From assembly GCA_036924285.1 (NCBI GenBank), contig JAYKYS010000012.1, positions 8,928,001 to 8,992,000 on the forward strand: a DNA stretch of 64,000 bases, given 5' to 3'. Below are positions 48,501-61,780 of this stretch, piece by piece (position 1 is the stretch's first letter; the number at the start of each line of letters is the position of its first letter). The stretch is from Asterella californica (Eukaryota; Streptophyta; Marchantiopsida; Marchantiales; Aytoniaceae). Below the pieces are notes generated by a model, which was not told where the DNA came from, ran no database searches, and saw nothing but the letters and a program-made list of their open reading frames with translations. The translations under genes and the position numbers were made by a program.

Positions 48501-51500
48501 GTGGTGTTCTTATACATGTTCATGTTTATGACTATGAAGTTGATGTTCCTTAAGATCCATTTAAAGACTGCAGTGGGGGAATTTTACTTTGAAACATAAA
48601 GGTATATTAGTTTTAATTTCTAGAATAAATATAAAGAAGTATGTAGGTACAGATGCTCAAAATTGGTTTCCCTATGAAGTTGATGTTCCTTAAGATCCAT
48701 TTAAGGACTGCAGTGGGGGAATTTTACTTTGAAACATAAAGGTATATTATTTTTAATTTCTAGAATGAATATAAAGAAGTTGATGTTCCTTAAGATCCAT
48801 TTAAGGACTGCAGTGGGGGGATTTTACTTTGAAACATAAAGGTATATTATTTTTAATTTCTAGAATAAATACAGAGAAGTTGATGTTCCTTAAGATCCAT
48901 TTAAGGACTGCAGTGGGGGAATTTTTACTTTGAAACATAAAGGTATATTATTTTTAATTTATAGAATAAATAGAAAGAAGTATGTAGGTACAGATGCTGA
49001 AAATTGGTTTCCCTCAAAAGGTTTTGAGGCGGGGGAGACTCGAACTCCCGACCTCCAGCAGCTTCTCAGCCTTTTATACTGGCGCGCTAGCCTCTTCCGC
49101 CACCGCCCTGGATGTCTAGATTATAGACAGGTCCCATTTTATGAACTAACCAGCCAAGTACCACATCGTGAGCAAACAGTTCTAGACGGTTTGCAAAAAT
49201 TGCACTCATGTTTGTTACAGGCTTGTTACAAGAACCCCAAGCTGGTGAACCGTATAAGCATGCTCCATCAATCACCTTTGGGGAACTTTTGCTCGGTTTC
49301 TGTTCATAAATCTCATGTAAAAGTTCTATAGTAAGTTCTAGTGAAAATCTGAATATTTATGAGTAATTGTTAAATAACAGTCGTGTCTAGAATTGCAGAA
49401 AAAAACGTGGATCGACGCGTTTACGAAAGTAACAAGATCGATAGAATTAGTTTAATCAATATATCATTTAATAAAGTTAAAAAGAAAATAAACCCAATGT
49501 CAAACTGTTTGAAGAACAGTTTTGTGGTGTTCTTATACATGTTCATGTTTCTGACTATGAAGTTGATGTTCCTTAAGATCCATTTAAGGACTGCAGTGGA
49601 GGAATTTTACTTTGAAACATAAAGGTATATTATTTTTTAATTCTAGAATAAATATAAAGAAGTATGTAGGTACAGATGCTCAAAATTGGTTTCCCTACGA
49701 AGTTGATGTTCCTTAAGATCCATTTAAGGATTGCAGTGGGGGAATTTTACTTTGAAACATAAAGGTATATTATTTTTAATTTCTAGAATGAATATAAAAA
49801 AGTTGATGTTCCTTAAGATCCATTTAAGGACTGCAGTGGGGGGATTTTACTTTGAAACATAAAGGTATATTATTTCTAATTTCTAGAATAAATACAGAGA
49901 AGTTGATGTTCCTTAAGATCCATTTAAGGACTGCAGTGGGGGAATTTTTACTTTGAAACATAAAGGTATATTATTTTTAATTTCTAGAATAAATAGAAAG
50001 AAGTATGTAGGTACAGATGCTGAAAATTGGTTTCCCTCAAAAGGTTTTGAGGCGGGGGAGACTCGAACTCCTGACCCCCAGCAGCTTCTCAGCCTTTTAT
50101 ACTGGCGCGCTAGCCTCTTCCGCCACCGCCCTCGATGTCTAGATTATAGACAGGTCCCATTTTATGAACTAACCAGCCAAGTACCACATCGTGAGCAAAC
50201 AGTTCTAGACGGTTTGCAAAAATTGCACTCATGTTTGTTGCAGGCTTGTTACCCAATGTCAAACTGTTTGAAGAACAGTTTTGTGGTGTTCCATTTAAGG
50301 ACTGCAGTGGGGGAATTTTACTTTGAAACATAAAGGTATATTATTTTTAATTTCTAGAATAAATATAAATAAGTATGTAGGTACAGATGCTCAAAATTGG
50401 TTTCCCTACGAAGTTGATGTTCCTTAAGATCCATTTAAGGACTGCAGTGGGGGAATTTTACTTTGAAACATAAAGGTATATTATTTTTAATTTCTAGAAT
50501 GAATATAAAAAAGTTGATGTTCCTTAAGATCCATTTAAGGACTGCAGTGGGGGGATTTTACTTTGAAACATAAAGGTATATTATTTTTAATTTTAGAATA
50601 AATACAGAGAAGTTGATGTTCCTTAAGATCCATTTAAGGACTGCAGTGGGGGAATTTTTACTTTGAAACATAAAGGTATATTATTTTTAATTTCTAGAAT
50701 AAATATAAAGAAGTTGATGTTCCTTAAGATCCATTTAAGGACTGCAGTGGGGGGATTTTACTTTGAAACATAAAGGTATATTATTTTTAATTTCTAGAAT
50801 AAATACAGAGAAGTTGATGTTCCTTAAGATCCATTTAAGGACTGCAGTGGGGGAATTTTTACTTTGAAACATAAAGGTATATTATTTTTAATTTCTAGAA
50901 TAAATAGAAAGAAGTATGTAGGTACAGATGCTGAAAATTGGTTTCCCTCAAAAGGTTTTGAGGGAGGGGAGACTCGAACTCCTGACCTCCAGCAGCTTCT
51001 CAGCCTTTTATACTGGGGCGCTAGCCTCTTCCGCCACCACCCTGGATGTCTAGATTATAGACAGGTCCCATTTTATGAACTAACCAGCCAAGTACCACAT
51101 CGTGAGCAAACAGTTCTAGACGGTTTGCAAAAATTGCACTCATGTTTGTTGCAGGCTTGTTACAAGAACCCCAAGCTGGTGAACCGTATAAGCATGCTCC
51201 ATCAATCACCTTTGGGGAACTTTTGCTCGGTTTCTGTTCATAAATCTCATGTAAAAGTTCTATAGTAAGTTCTAGTGAAAATCTGAATATTTATGAGTAA
51301 TTGTTAAATAACAGTCGTGTCTAGAATTGCAGAAAAAAACGTGGATTGACGCGTTTACGAAAGAAACAAGAGCGATAAAATTAGTTTAATCGATATATTA
51401 TTTAAAAAAGTTAAAAAAGAAAATAAACCCAATGTCAAACTGTTTGAAGAACAGTTTTGTGGTGTTCTTATACATGTTCGTGTTTCTGACTATGAAGTTG

Positions 51501-54500
51501 ATGTTCCTTAAGATCCATTTAAGGACTGCAGTGGGGGAATTTTACTTTGAAAATTGGTTTCCCTCAAAACTAATCGATATATTATTTAATAAAGTTAAAA
51601 AAGAAAATAAACTCAATGTCAAACTGTTTGAAGAACAGTTTTGTGGTGTTCTTATACATGTTCGTGTTTCTGACTATGAAGTTGATGTTCCTTAAGATCC
51701 ATTTAAGGACTGCAGTGGGGGAATTTTACTTTGAAAATTGGTTTCCCTCAAAAGGTTTTGAGGCGGGGGAGACTCGAACTCCCGACCTCCAGCAGCTTCT
51801 CAGCCTTTTATACTGGCGCGCTAGCCTCTTCCGCCACCGCCCTCGATGTCTAGATTATAGACAGGTCCCATTTTATGAACTAACCAGCCAAGTACCACAT
51901 CGTGAGCAAACAGTTCAAGACGGTTTGCAAACATTGCACTCATGTTTGTTGCAGGCTTGTTACAAGAACCCTATAAGCATGCTCCATCAATCACCTTTGG
52001 GGAACTTTTGCTCGGTTTCTGTTCATAAATCTCATGTAAAAGTTCTATAGTAAGTTCTAGTGAAAATCTGAATATTTATGAGTAATTGTTAAATAACAGT
52101 CGTGTCTAGAATTGCAGAAAAAAACGTGGATCGACGCGTTTACGAAAGTAAAAAGAGCGATAGAATTAGTTTAATCAATATATTATTTAATAAAGTTAAA
52201 AAAGAAAATAAACCCAATGTCAAACTGTTTGAAGAACAGTTTTGTGGTGTTCTTATACATGTTCATGTTTATGACTATGAAGTTGATGTTCCTTAAGATC
52301 CATTTAAAGACTGCAGTGGGGGAATTTTACTTTGAAACATAAAGGTATATTAGTTTTAATTTCTAGAATAAATATAAAGAAGTATGTAGGTACAGATGCT
52401 CAAAATTGGTTTCCCTATGAAGTTGATGTTCCTTAAGATCCATTTAAGGACTGCAGTGGGGGAATTTTACTTTGAAACATAAAGGTATATTATTTTTAAT
52501 TTCTAGAATGAATATAAAGAAGTTGATGTTCCTTAAGATCCATTTAAGGACTGCAGTGGGGGGATTTTACTTTGAAACATAAAGGTATATTATTTTTAAT
52601 TTCTAGAATAAATACAGAGAAGTTGATGTTCCTTAAGATCCATTTAAAGACTGCAGTGGGGGAATTTTTACTTTGAAACATAAAGGTATATTATTTTTAA
52701 TTTATAGAATAAATAGAAAGAAGTATGTAGGTACAGATGCTGAAAATTGGTTTCCCTCAAAAGGTTTTGAGGCGGGGGAGACTCGAACTCCCGACCTCCA
52801 GCAGCTTCTCAGCCTTTTATACTGGCGCGCTAGCCTCTTCCGCCACCGCCCTGGATGTCTAGATTATAGACAGGTCCCATTTTATGAACTAACCAGCCAA
52901 GTACCACATCGTGAGCAAACAGTTCTAGACGGTTTGCAAAAATTGCACTCATGTTTGTTACAGGCTTGTTACAAGAACCCCAAGCTGGTGAACCGTATAA
53001 GCATGCTCCATCAATCACCTTTGGGGAACTTTTGCTCGGTTTCTGTTCATAAATCTCATGTAAAAGTTCTATAGTAAGTTCTAGTGAAAATCTGAATATT
53101 TATGAGTAATTGTTAAATAACAGTCGTGTCTAGAATTGCAGAAAAAAACGTGGATCGACGCGTTTACGAAAGTAACAAGATCGATAGAATTAGTTTAATC
53201 AATATATCATTTAATAAAGTTAAAAAGAAAATAAACCCAATGTCAAACTGTTTGAAGAACAGTTTTGTGGTGTTCTTATACATGTTCATGTTTCTGACTA
53301 TGAAGTTGATGTTCCTTAAGATCCATTTAAGGACTGCAGTGGAGGAATTTTACTTTGAAACATAAAGGTATATTATTTTTTAATTCTAGAATAAATATAA
53401 AGAAGTATGTAGGTACAGATGCTCAAAATTGGTTTCCCTACGAAGTTGATGTTCCTTAAGATCCATTTAAGGATTGCAGTGGGGGAATTTTACTTTGAAA
53501 CATAAAGGTATATTATTTTTAATTTCTAGAATGAATATAAAAAAGTTGATGTTCCTTAAGATCCATTTAAGGACTGCAGTGGGGGGATTTTACTTTGAAA
53601 CATAAAGGTATATTATTTCTAATTTCTAGAATAAATACAGAGAAGTTGATGTTCCTTAAGATCCATTTAAGGACTGCAGTGGGGGAATTTTTACTTTGAA
53701 ACATAAAGGTATATTATTTTTAATTTCTAGAATAAATAGAAAGAAGTATGTAGGTACAGATGCTGAAAATTGGTTTCCCTCAAAAGGTTTTGAGGCGGGG
53801 GAGACTCGAACTCCTGACCCCCAGCAGCTTCTCAGCCTTTTATACTGGCGCGCTAGCCTCTTCCGCCACCGCCCTCGATGTCTAGATTATAGACAGGTCC
53901 CATTTTATGAACTAACCAGCCAAGTACCACATCGTGAGCAAACAGTTCTAGACGGTTTGCAAAAATTGCACTCATGTTTGTTGCAGGCTTGTTACCCAAT
54001 GTCAAACTGTTTGAAGAACAGTTTTGTGGTGTTCCATTTAAGGACTGCAGTGGGGGAATTTTACTTTGAAACATAAAGGTATATTATTTTTAATTTCTAG
54101 AATAAATATAAATAAGTATGTAGGTACAGATGCTCAAAATTGGTTTCCCTACGAAGTTGATGTTCCTTAAGATCCATTTAAGGACTGCAGTGGGGGAATT
54201 TTACTTTGAAACATAAAGGTATATTATTTTTAATTTCTAGAATGAATATAAAAAAGTTGATGTTCCTTAAGATCCATTTAAGGACTGCAGTGGGGGGATT
54301 TTACTTTGAAACATAAAGGTATATTATTTTTAATTTTAAAATAAATACAGAGAAGTTGATGTTCCTTAAGATCCATTTAAGGACTGCAGTGGGGGAATTT
54401 TTACTTTGAAACATAAAGGTATATTATTTTTAATTTCTAGAATAAATATAAAGAAGTTGATGTTCCTTAAGATCCATTTAAGGACTGCAGTGGGGGGATT

Positions 54501-57500
54501 TTACTTTGAAACATAAAGGTATATTATTTTTAATTTCTAGAATAAATACAGAGAAGTTGATGTTCCTTAAGATCCATTTAAGGACTGCAGTGGGGGAATT
54601 TTTACTTTGAAACATAAAGGTATATTATTTTTTATTTCTAGAATAAATAGAAAGAAGTATGTAGGTACAGATGCTGAAAATTGGTTTCCCTCAAAAGGTT
54701 TTGAGGCGGGGGAGACTCGAACTCCTGACCTCTAGCAGCTTCTCAGCCTTTTATACTGGCGCGCTAGCCTCTTCCGCCACCGCCCTGGATGTCTAGATTA
54801 TAGACAGGTCCCATTTTATGAAGTAACCAGCCAAGTACCACATCGTGAGCAAACAGTTCAAGACGGTTTGCAAAAATTGCACTCATGTTTGTTGCAGGCT
54901 TGTTACAAGAACCCCAAGCTGGTGAACCGTATAAGCATGCTCCATCAATCACCTTTGGGGAACTTTTGCTCGGTTTCTGTTCATAAATCTCATGTAAAAG
55001 TTCTATAGTAAGTTCTAGTGAAAATCTGAATATTTATGAATAATTGTTAAATAACAGTCGTGTCTAGAATTGCAGAAAAAAACGTGGATCGACGTGTTTA
55101 CGAAAGTAACAAGAGCGATAGAATTAGTTTAATCAATATATTATTTAATAAAGTTAAAAAAGAAAATAAACCCAATGTCAAACTGTTTGAAGAACAGTTT
55201 TGTGGTGTTCTTATACATGTTCGTGTTTCTGACTATGAAGTTGATGTTCCTTAAGATCCATTTAAGGACTGCAGTGGGTAAATTTTACTTTGAAACATAA
55301 AGGTATATTATTTTTAATTTCTAGATGTTCCTTAAGATCCATTTAAGGACTGCAGTGGGTAAATTTTACTTTGAAACATAAAGGTATATTATTTTTAATT
55401 TCTAGAATAAATATAGAGAAGTTGATGTTCCTTAAGATCCATTTAAGGACTGCAGTGGGGAAATTTTACTTTGAAACATAAAGGTATATTATTTTTAATT
55501 TCTAGAATAAATATAGAGAAGTTGATGTTCCTTAAGATCCATTTAAGGACTGTAGTGGGGGAATTTTTACTTTGAAACATAAAGGTATATTATTTTTAAT
55601 TTCTAGAATAAAAGAAAGAAGTATGTAGGTACAGATGCTGAAAATTGGTTTCCCTATGAAGTTGATGTTCCTTAAGATCCATTTAAGGACTTCAGTGGGG
55701 AGATTTTAATTTGAAACATAAAGGTATATTATTTTTAATTTCTAGAATAAATACAGAGAAGTTGATGTTCCTTAAGATCCATTTAAGGACTGCAGTGGGG
55801 GAATTTTTACTTTGAAACATAAAGGTATATTATTTTTAATTTCTAGAATAAATAGAAAGAAGTATGTAGGTACAGATGCTGAAAATTGGTTTCCCTCAAA
55901 AGGTTTTGAGGCGGGGGAGACTTGAACTCCCGACCTCCAGCAGCTTCTCAGCCTTTTATACTGGCGCGCTAGCCTCTTCCGCCACCGCCCTGGATATCTA
56001 GATTATAGACAGGTCCCATTTTATGAACTAACCAGCCAAGTACCACATCGTGAGCAAACAGTTCTAGACGGTTTGCAAAAATTGCACTCATGTTTGTTGC
56101 AGGCTTGTTACAAGAACCCCAAGCTGGTGAACCGTATAAGCATGCTCCATCAATCACCTTTGGGGAACTTTTGCTCGGTTTCTGTTCATAAATCTCATGT
56201 AAAAGTTCTATAGTAAGTTCTAGTGAAAATCTGAATATCTATGAGTAATTGTTAAATAGCAGTCGTGTCTAGAATTGCAGAAAAAAACGTGGATCGACGC
56301 GTTTATGAGAGTAACAAGAGCGATAGAATTAGTTTAATCAATATATTATTTAATAAAGTTAGAAAAGAAAATAAACCCAATGTCAAACTGTTTGAAGAAC
56401 AGTTTTGTGGTGTTCTTATACATGTTCGTTTTTCTGACTATGAAGTTGATGTTCCTTAAGATCCATTTAAGGACTGCAGTGGGGGAATTTTACTTTGAAA
56501 CATAAAGGTATATTATTTTTAATTTATAGAATAAATATAAATAAGTATGTAGGTACAGATGCTCAAAATTGGTTTCCCTACGAAGTTGATGTTCCTTAAG
56601 ATCCATTTAAGGACTGCAGTGGGGGAATTTTACTTTGAAACATAAAGGTATATTATTTTTAATTTCTAGAATGAATATAAAGAAGTTGATGTTCCTTAAG
56701 ATCCATTTAAGGACTGCAGTGGGGGGATTTTACTTTGAAACATAAAGGTATATTATTTTTAATTTCTAGAATAAATACAGAGAAGTTGATGTTCCTTAAG
56801 ATCCATTTAAGGACTGCAGTGGGGGAATTTTTACTTTGAAACATAAAGGTATATTATTTTTAATTTCTTGAATAAATAGAAAGAAGTATGTAGGTACAGA
56901 TGCTGAAAATTCGTTTCCCTCAAAAGGTTTTGAGGCGGGGGAGACTCGAACTCCCGACCTCCAGCAGCTTCTCAGCCTTTTATACTGGCGCGCTAGCCTC
57001 TTCCGCCACCGCCCTGGATGTCTAGATTATAGACAGGTCCCATTTTATGAAGTAACCAGCCAAGTACCACATCGTGAGCAAACAGTTCTAGACGGTTTGC
57101 AAAAATTGCACTCATGTTTGTTGCAGGCTTGTTACAAGAACCCCAAGCTGGTGAACCGTATAAGCATGCTCCATCAATCACCTTTAGGGAACTTTTGCTC
57201 GGTTTCTGTTCATAAATCTCATGTAAAAGTTCTATAGTAAGTTCTAGTGAAAATCTGAATATTTATGAGTAATTGTTAAATAACAGTCGTGTCTAGAATT
57301 GCAGAAAAAAACGTGGATCGACGCGTTTACGAAAGTAACAAGAGCGATAGAATTAGTTTAATCAATATATTATTTAATAAAGTTAAAAAAGAAAATAAAC
57401 CCAATGTCAAACTGTTTGAAGAACAGTTTTGTGGTGTTCTTATATATGTTCGTGTTTCTGACTATGAAGTTGATGTTCCTTAAGATGCATTTAAGGACTG

Positions 57501-60500
57501 CAGTGGGGGAATTTTACTTTGAAACATAAAGGTATATTATTTTTAATTTCTAGAATAAATATAAAGAAGTATGTAGGTACAGATGCTCAAAATTGGTTTC
57601 CCTATGAAGTTGATGTTCCTTAAGATCCATTTAAGGACTGTAGTGGGGGAATTTTACTTTGAAACATAAAGGTATATTATTTTTAATTTCAAGAATGAAT
57701 ATAAAGAAGTTGATGTTCCTTAAGATCCATTTAAGGACTGCAGTGGGTAAATTTTACTTTGAAACATAAAGGTATATTATTTTTAATTTCTAGAATAAAT
57801 ATAGAGAAGTTGATGTTCATTAAGATCCATTTAAGGACTGCAGTGGGGAAATTTTACTTTGAAACATAAAGGTATATTATTTTTAATTTCTAGAATAAAT
57901 ATAGAGAAGTTGATGTTCCTTAAGATCCATTTAAGGACTGTAGTGGGGGAATTTTTACTTTGAAACATAAAGGTATATTATTTTTAATTTCTAGAATAAA
58001 AGAAAGAAGTATGTAGGTACAGATGCTGAAAATTGGTTTCCCTATGAAGTTGATGTTCCTTAAGATCCATTTAAGGACTTCAGTGGGGAGATTTTAATTT
58101 GAAACATAAAGGTATATTATTTTTAATTTCTAGAATAAATACAGAGAAGTTGATGTTCCTTAAGATCCATTTAAGGACTGCAGTGGGGGAATTTTTACTT
58201 TGAAACATAAAGGTATATTATTTTTAATTTCTAGAATAAATAGAAAGAAGTATGTAGGTACAGATGCTGAAAATTGGTTTCCCTCAAAAGGTTTTGAGGC
58301 GGGGGAGACTTGAACTCCCGACCTCCAGCAGCTTCTCAGCCTTTTATACTGGCGCGCTAGCCTCTTCCGCCACCGCCCTGGATATCTAGATTATAGACAG
58401 GTCCCATTTTATGAACTAACCAGCCAAGTACCACATCGTGAGCAAACAGTTCTAGACGGTTTGCAAAAATTGCACTCATGTTTGTTGCAGGCTTGTTACA
58501 AGAACCCCAAGCTGGTGAACCGTATAAGCATGCTCCATCAATCACCTTTGGGGAACTTTTGCTCGGTTTCTGTTCATAAATCTCATGTAAAAGTTCTATA
58601 GTAAGTTCTAGTGAAAATCTGAATATCTATGAGTAATTGTTAAATAGCAGTCGTGTCTAGAATTGCAGAAAAAAACGTGGATCGACGCGTTTATGAAAGT
58701 AACAAGAGCGATAGAATTAGTTTAATCAATATATTATTTAATAAAGTTAGAAAAGAAAATAAACCCAATGTCAAACTGTTTGAAGAACAGTTTTGTGGTG
58801 TTCTTATACATGTTCGTGTTTCTGACTATGAAGTTGATGTTCCTTAAGATCCATTTAAGGACTGCAGTGGGGGAATTTTACTTTGAAACATAAAGGTATA
58901 TTATTTTTAATTTCTAGAATAAATATAAAGAAGTATGTAGGTACAGATGCTCAAAATTGGTTTCCCTACGAAGTTGATGTTCCTTAAGATCCATTTAAGG
59001 ACTGCAGTGGGGGAATTTTACTTTGAAACATAAAGGTATATTATTTTTAATTTCTAGAATGAATATAAAGAAGTTGATGTTCCTGAAGATCCATTTAAGG
59101 ACTGCAGTGGGGGGATTTTACTTTGAAACATAAAGGTATATTATTTTTAATTTCTAGAATAAATACAGAGAAGTTGATGTTCCTTAAGATCCATTTAAGG
59201 ACTGCAGTGGGGGAATTTTTACTTTGAAACATAAAGGTATATTATTTTTAATTTCTTGAATAAATAGAAAGAAGTATGTAGGTACAGATGCTGAAAATTC
59301 GTTTCCCTCAAAAGGTTTTGAGGCGGGGGAGACTCGAACTCCCGACCTCCAGCAGCTTCTCAGCCTTTTATACTGGCGCGCTAGCCTCTTCCGCCACCGC
59401 CCTGGATGTCTAGATTATAGACAGGTCCCATTTTATGAAGTAACCAGCCAAGTACCACATCGTGAGCAAACAGTTCTAGACGGTTTGCAAAAATTGCACT
59501 CATGTTTGTTGCAGGCTTGTTACAAGAACCCCAAGCTGGTGAACCGTATAAGCATGCTCCATCAATCACCTTTAGGGAACTTTTGCTCGGTTTCTGTTCA
59601 TAAATCTCATGTAAAAGTTCTATAGTAAGTTCTAGTGAAAATCTGAATATTTATGAGTAATTGTTAAATAACAGTCGTGTCTAGAATTGCAGAAAAAAAC
59701 GTGGATCGACGCGTTTACGAAAGTAACAAGAGCGATAGAATTAGTTTAATCAATATATTATTTAATAAAGTTAAAAAAGAAAATAAACCCAATGTCAAAC
59801 TGTTTGAAGAACAGTTTTGTGGTGTTCTTATATATGTTCGTGTTTCTGACTATGAAGTTGATGTTCCTTAAGATGCATTTAAGGACTGCAGTGGGGGAAT
59901 TTTACTTTGAAACATAAAGGTATATTATTTTTAATTTCTAGAATAAATATAAAGAAGTATGTAGGTACAGATGCTCAAAATTGGTTTCCCTATGAAGTTG
60001 ATGTTCCTTAAGATCCATTTAAGGACTGTAGTGGGGGAATTTTACTTTGAAACATAAAGGTATATTATTTTTAATTTCTAGAATGAATATAAAGAAGTTG
60101 ATGTTCCTTAAGATCCATTTAAGGACTGCAGTGGGTAAATTTTACTTTGAAACATAAAGGTATATTATTTTTAATTTCTAGAATAAATACAGAGAAGTTG
60201 ATGTTCCTTAAGATCCATTTAAGGACTGCAGTGGGGGAATTTTTACTTTGAAACATAAAGGTATATTATTTTTAATTTCTAGAATAAATAGAAAGAAGTA
60301 TGTAGGTACAGATGCTGAAAATTGGTTTCCCTCAAAAGGTTTTGAGGCGGGGGAGACTCGAACTCCCGACCTCCAGCAGCTTCTCAGCCTTTTATACTGG
60401 CGCGCTAGCCTCTTCCGCCACCGCCCTGGATGTCTAGATTATAGACAGGTCCCATTTTATGAACTAACCAGCCAAGTACCACATCGTGAGCAAACAGTTC

Positions 60501-61780
60501 TAGACGGTTTGCAAAAATTGCACTCATGTTTGTTGCAGGCTTGTTACAAGAACCCCAAGCTGGTGAACCGTATAAGCATGCTCTATCAATCACCTTTGGG
60601 GAACTTTTGCTCGGTTTCTGTTCATAAATCTCATGTAAAAGTTCTATAGTAAGTTCTAGTGAAAATCTGAATATTTATGAGTAATTGTTAAATAACAGTC
60701 GTGTCTAGAATTGCAGAAAAAAACGTGGATCGACGTGTTTACGAAAGTAACAAGAGCGATAGAATTAGTTTAATCAATATATTATTTAATAAAGTTAAAA
60801 AAGAAAATAAACCCAATGTCAAACTGTTTGAAGAACAGTTTTGTGGTGTTCTTATACATGTTCGTGTTTCTGACTATGAAGTTGATGTTCCTTAAGATCC
60901 ATTTAAGGACTGCAGTGGGTAAATTTTACTTTGAAACATAAAGGTATATTATTTTTAATTTCTAGATGTTCCTTAAGATCCATTTAAGGACTGCAGTGGG
61001 TAAATTTTACTTTGAAACATAAAGGTATATTATTTTTAATTTCTAGAATAAATATAGAGAAGTTGATGTTCCTTAAGATCCATTTAAGGACTGCAGTGGG
61101 GAAATTTTACTTTGAAACATAAAGGTATATTATTTTTAATTTCTAGAATAAATATAGAGAAGTTGATGTTCCTTAAGATCCATTTAAGGACTGTAGTGGG
61201 GGAATTTTTACTTTGAAACATAAAGGTATATTATTTTTAATTTCTAGAATAAAAGAAAGAAGTATGTAGGTACAGATGCTGAAAATTGGTTTCCCTATGA
61301 AGTTGATGTTCCTTAAGATCCATTTAAGGACTTCAGTGGGGAGATTTTAATTTGAAACATAAAGGTATATTATTTTTAATTTCTAAACTAAATATAAAGA
61401 AGTATGTAGGTACAGATGCTCAAAATTGGTTTCCCTACGAAGTTGATGTTCCTTAAGATCCATTTAAGGACTGCAGTGGGGGAATTTTACTTTGAAACAT
61501 AAAGGTATATTATTTTTAATTTCTAGAATGAATATAAAGAAGTTGATGTTCCTGAAGATCCATTTAAGGACTGCAGTGGGGGGATTTTACTTTGAAACAT
61601 AAAGGTATATTATTTTTAATTTCTAGAATAAATACAGAGAAGTTGATGTTCCTTAAGATCCATTTAAGGACTGCAGTGGGGGAATTTTTACTTTGAAACA
61701 TAAAGGTATATTATTTTTAATTTCTAGAATAAATAGAAAGAAGTATGTAGGTACAGATGCTGAAAATTCGTTTCCCTCAA
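42536..61780. repeat. 19.24-kb super-repeat, copy 2
   Basis: This is the second, adjacent copy of the 19-unit block, directly tandem to copy 1. Differences seen by eye are few: GAAAAAAGCG at 41472 against GAAAAAAACG at 60716; TTTAAAGACTG near 52648 against TTTAAGGACTG near 33404; TTTTAAAATAAAT near 54337 against TTTTAGAATAAAT near 35093; and one base less in the homopolymer runs near 46330. After about 61.8 kb the array goes on with units that do not start a third copy of the same order. Confidence 0.9.
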
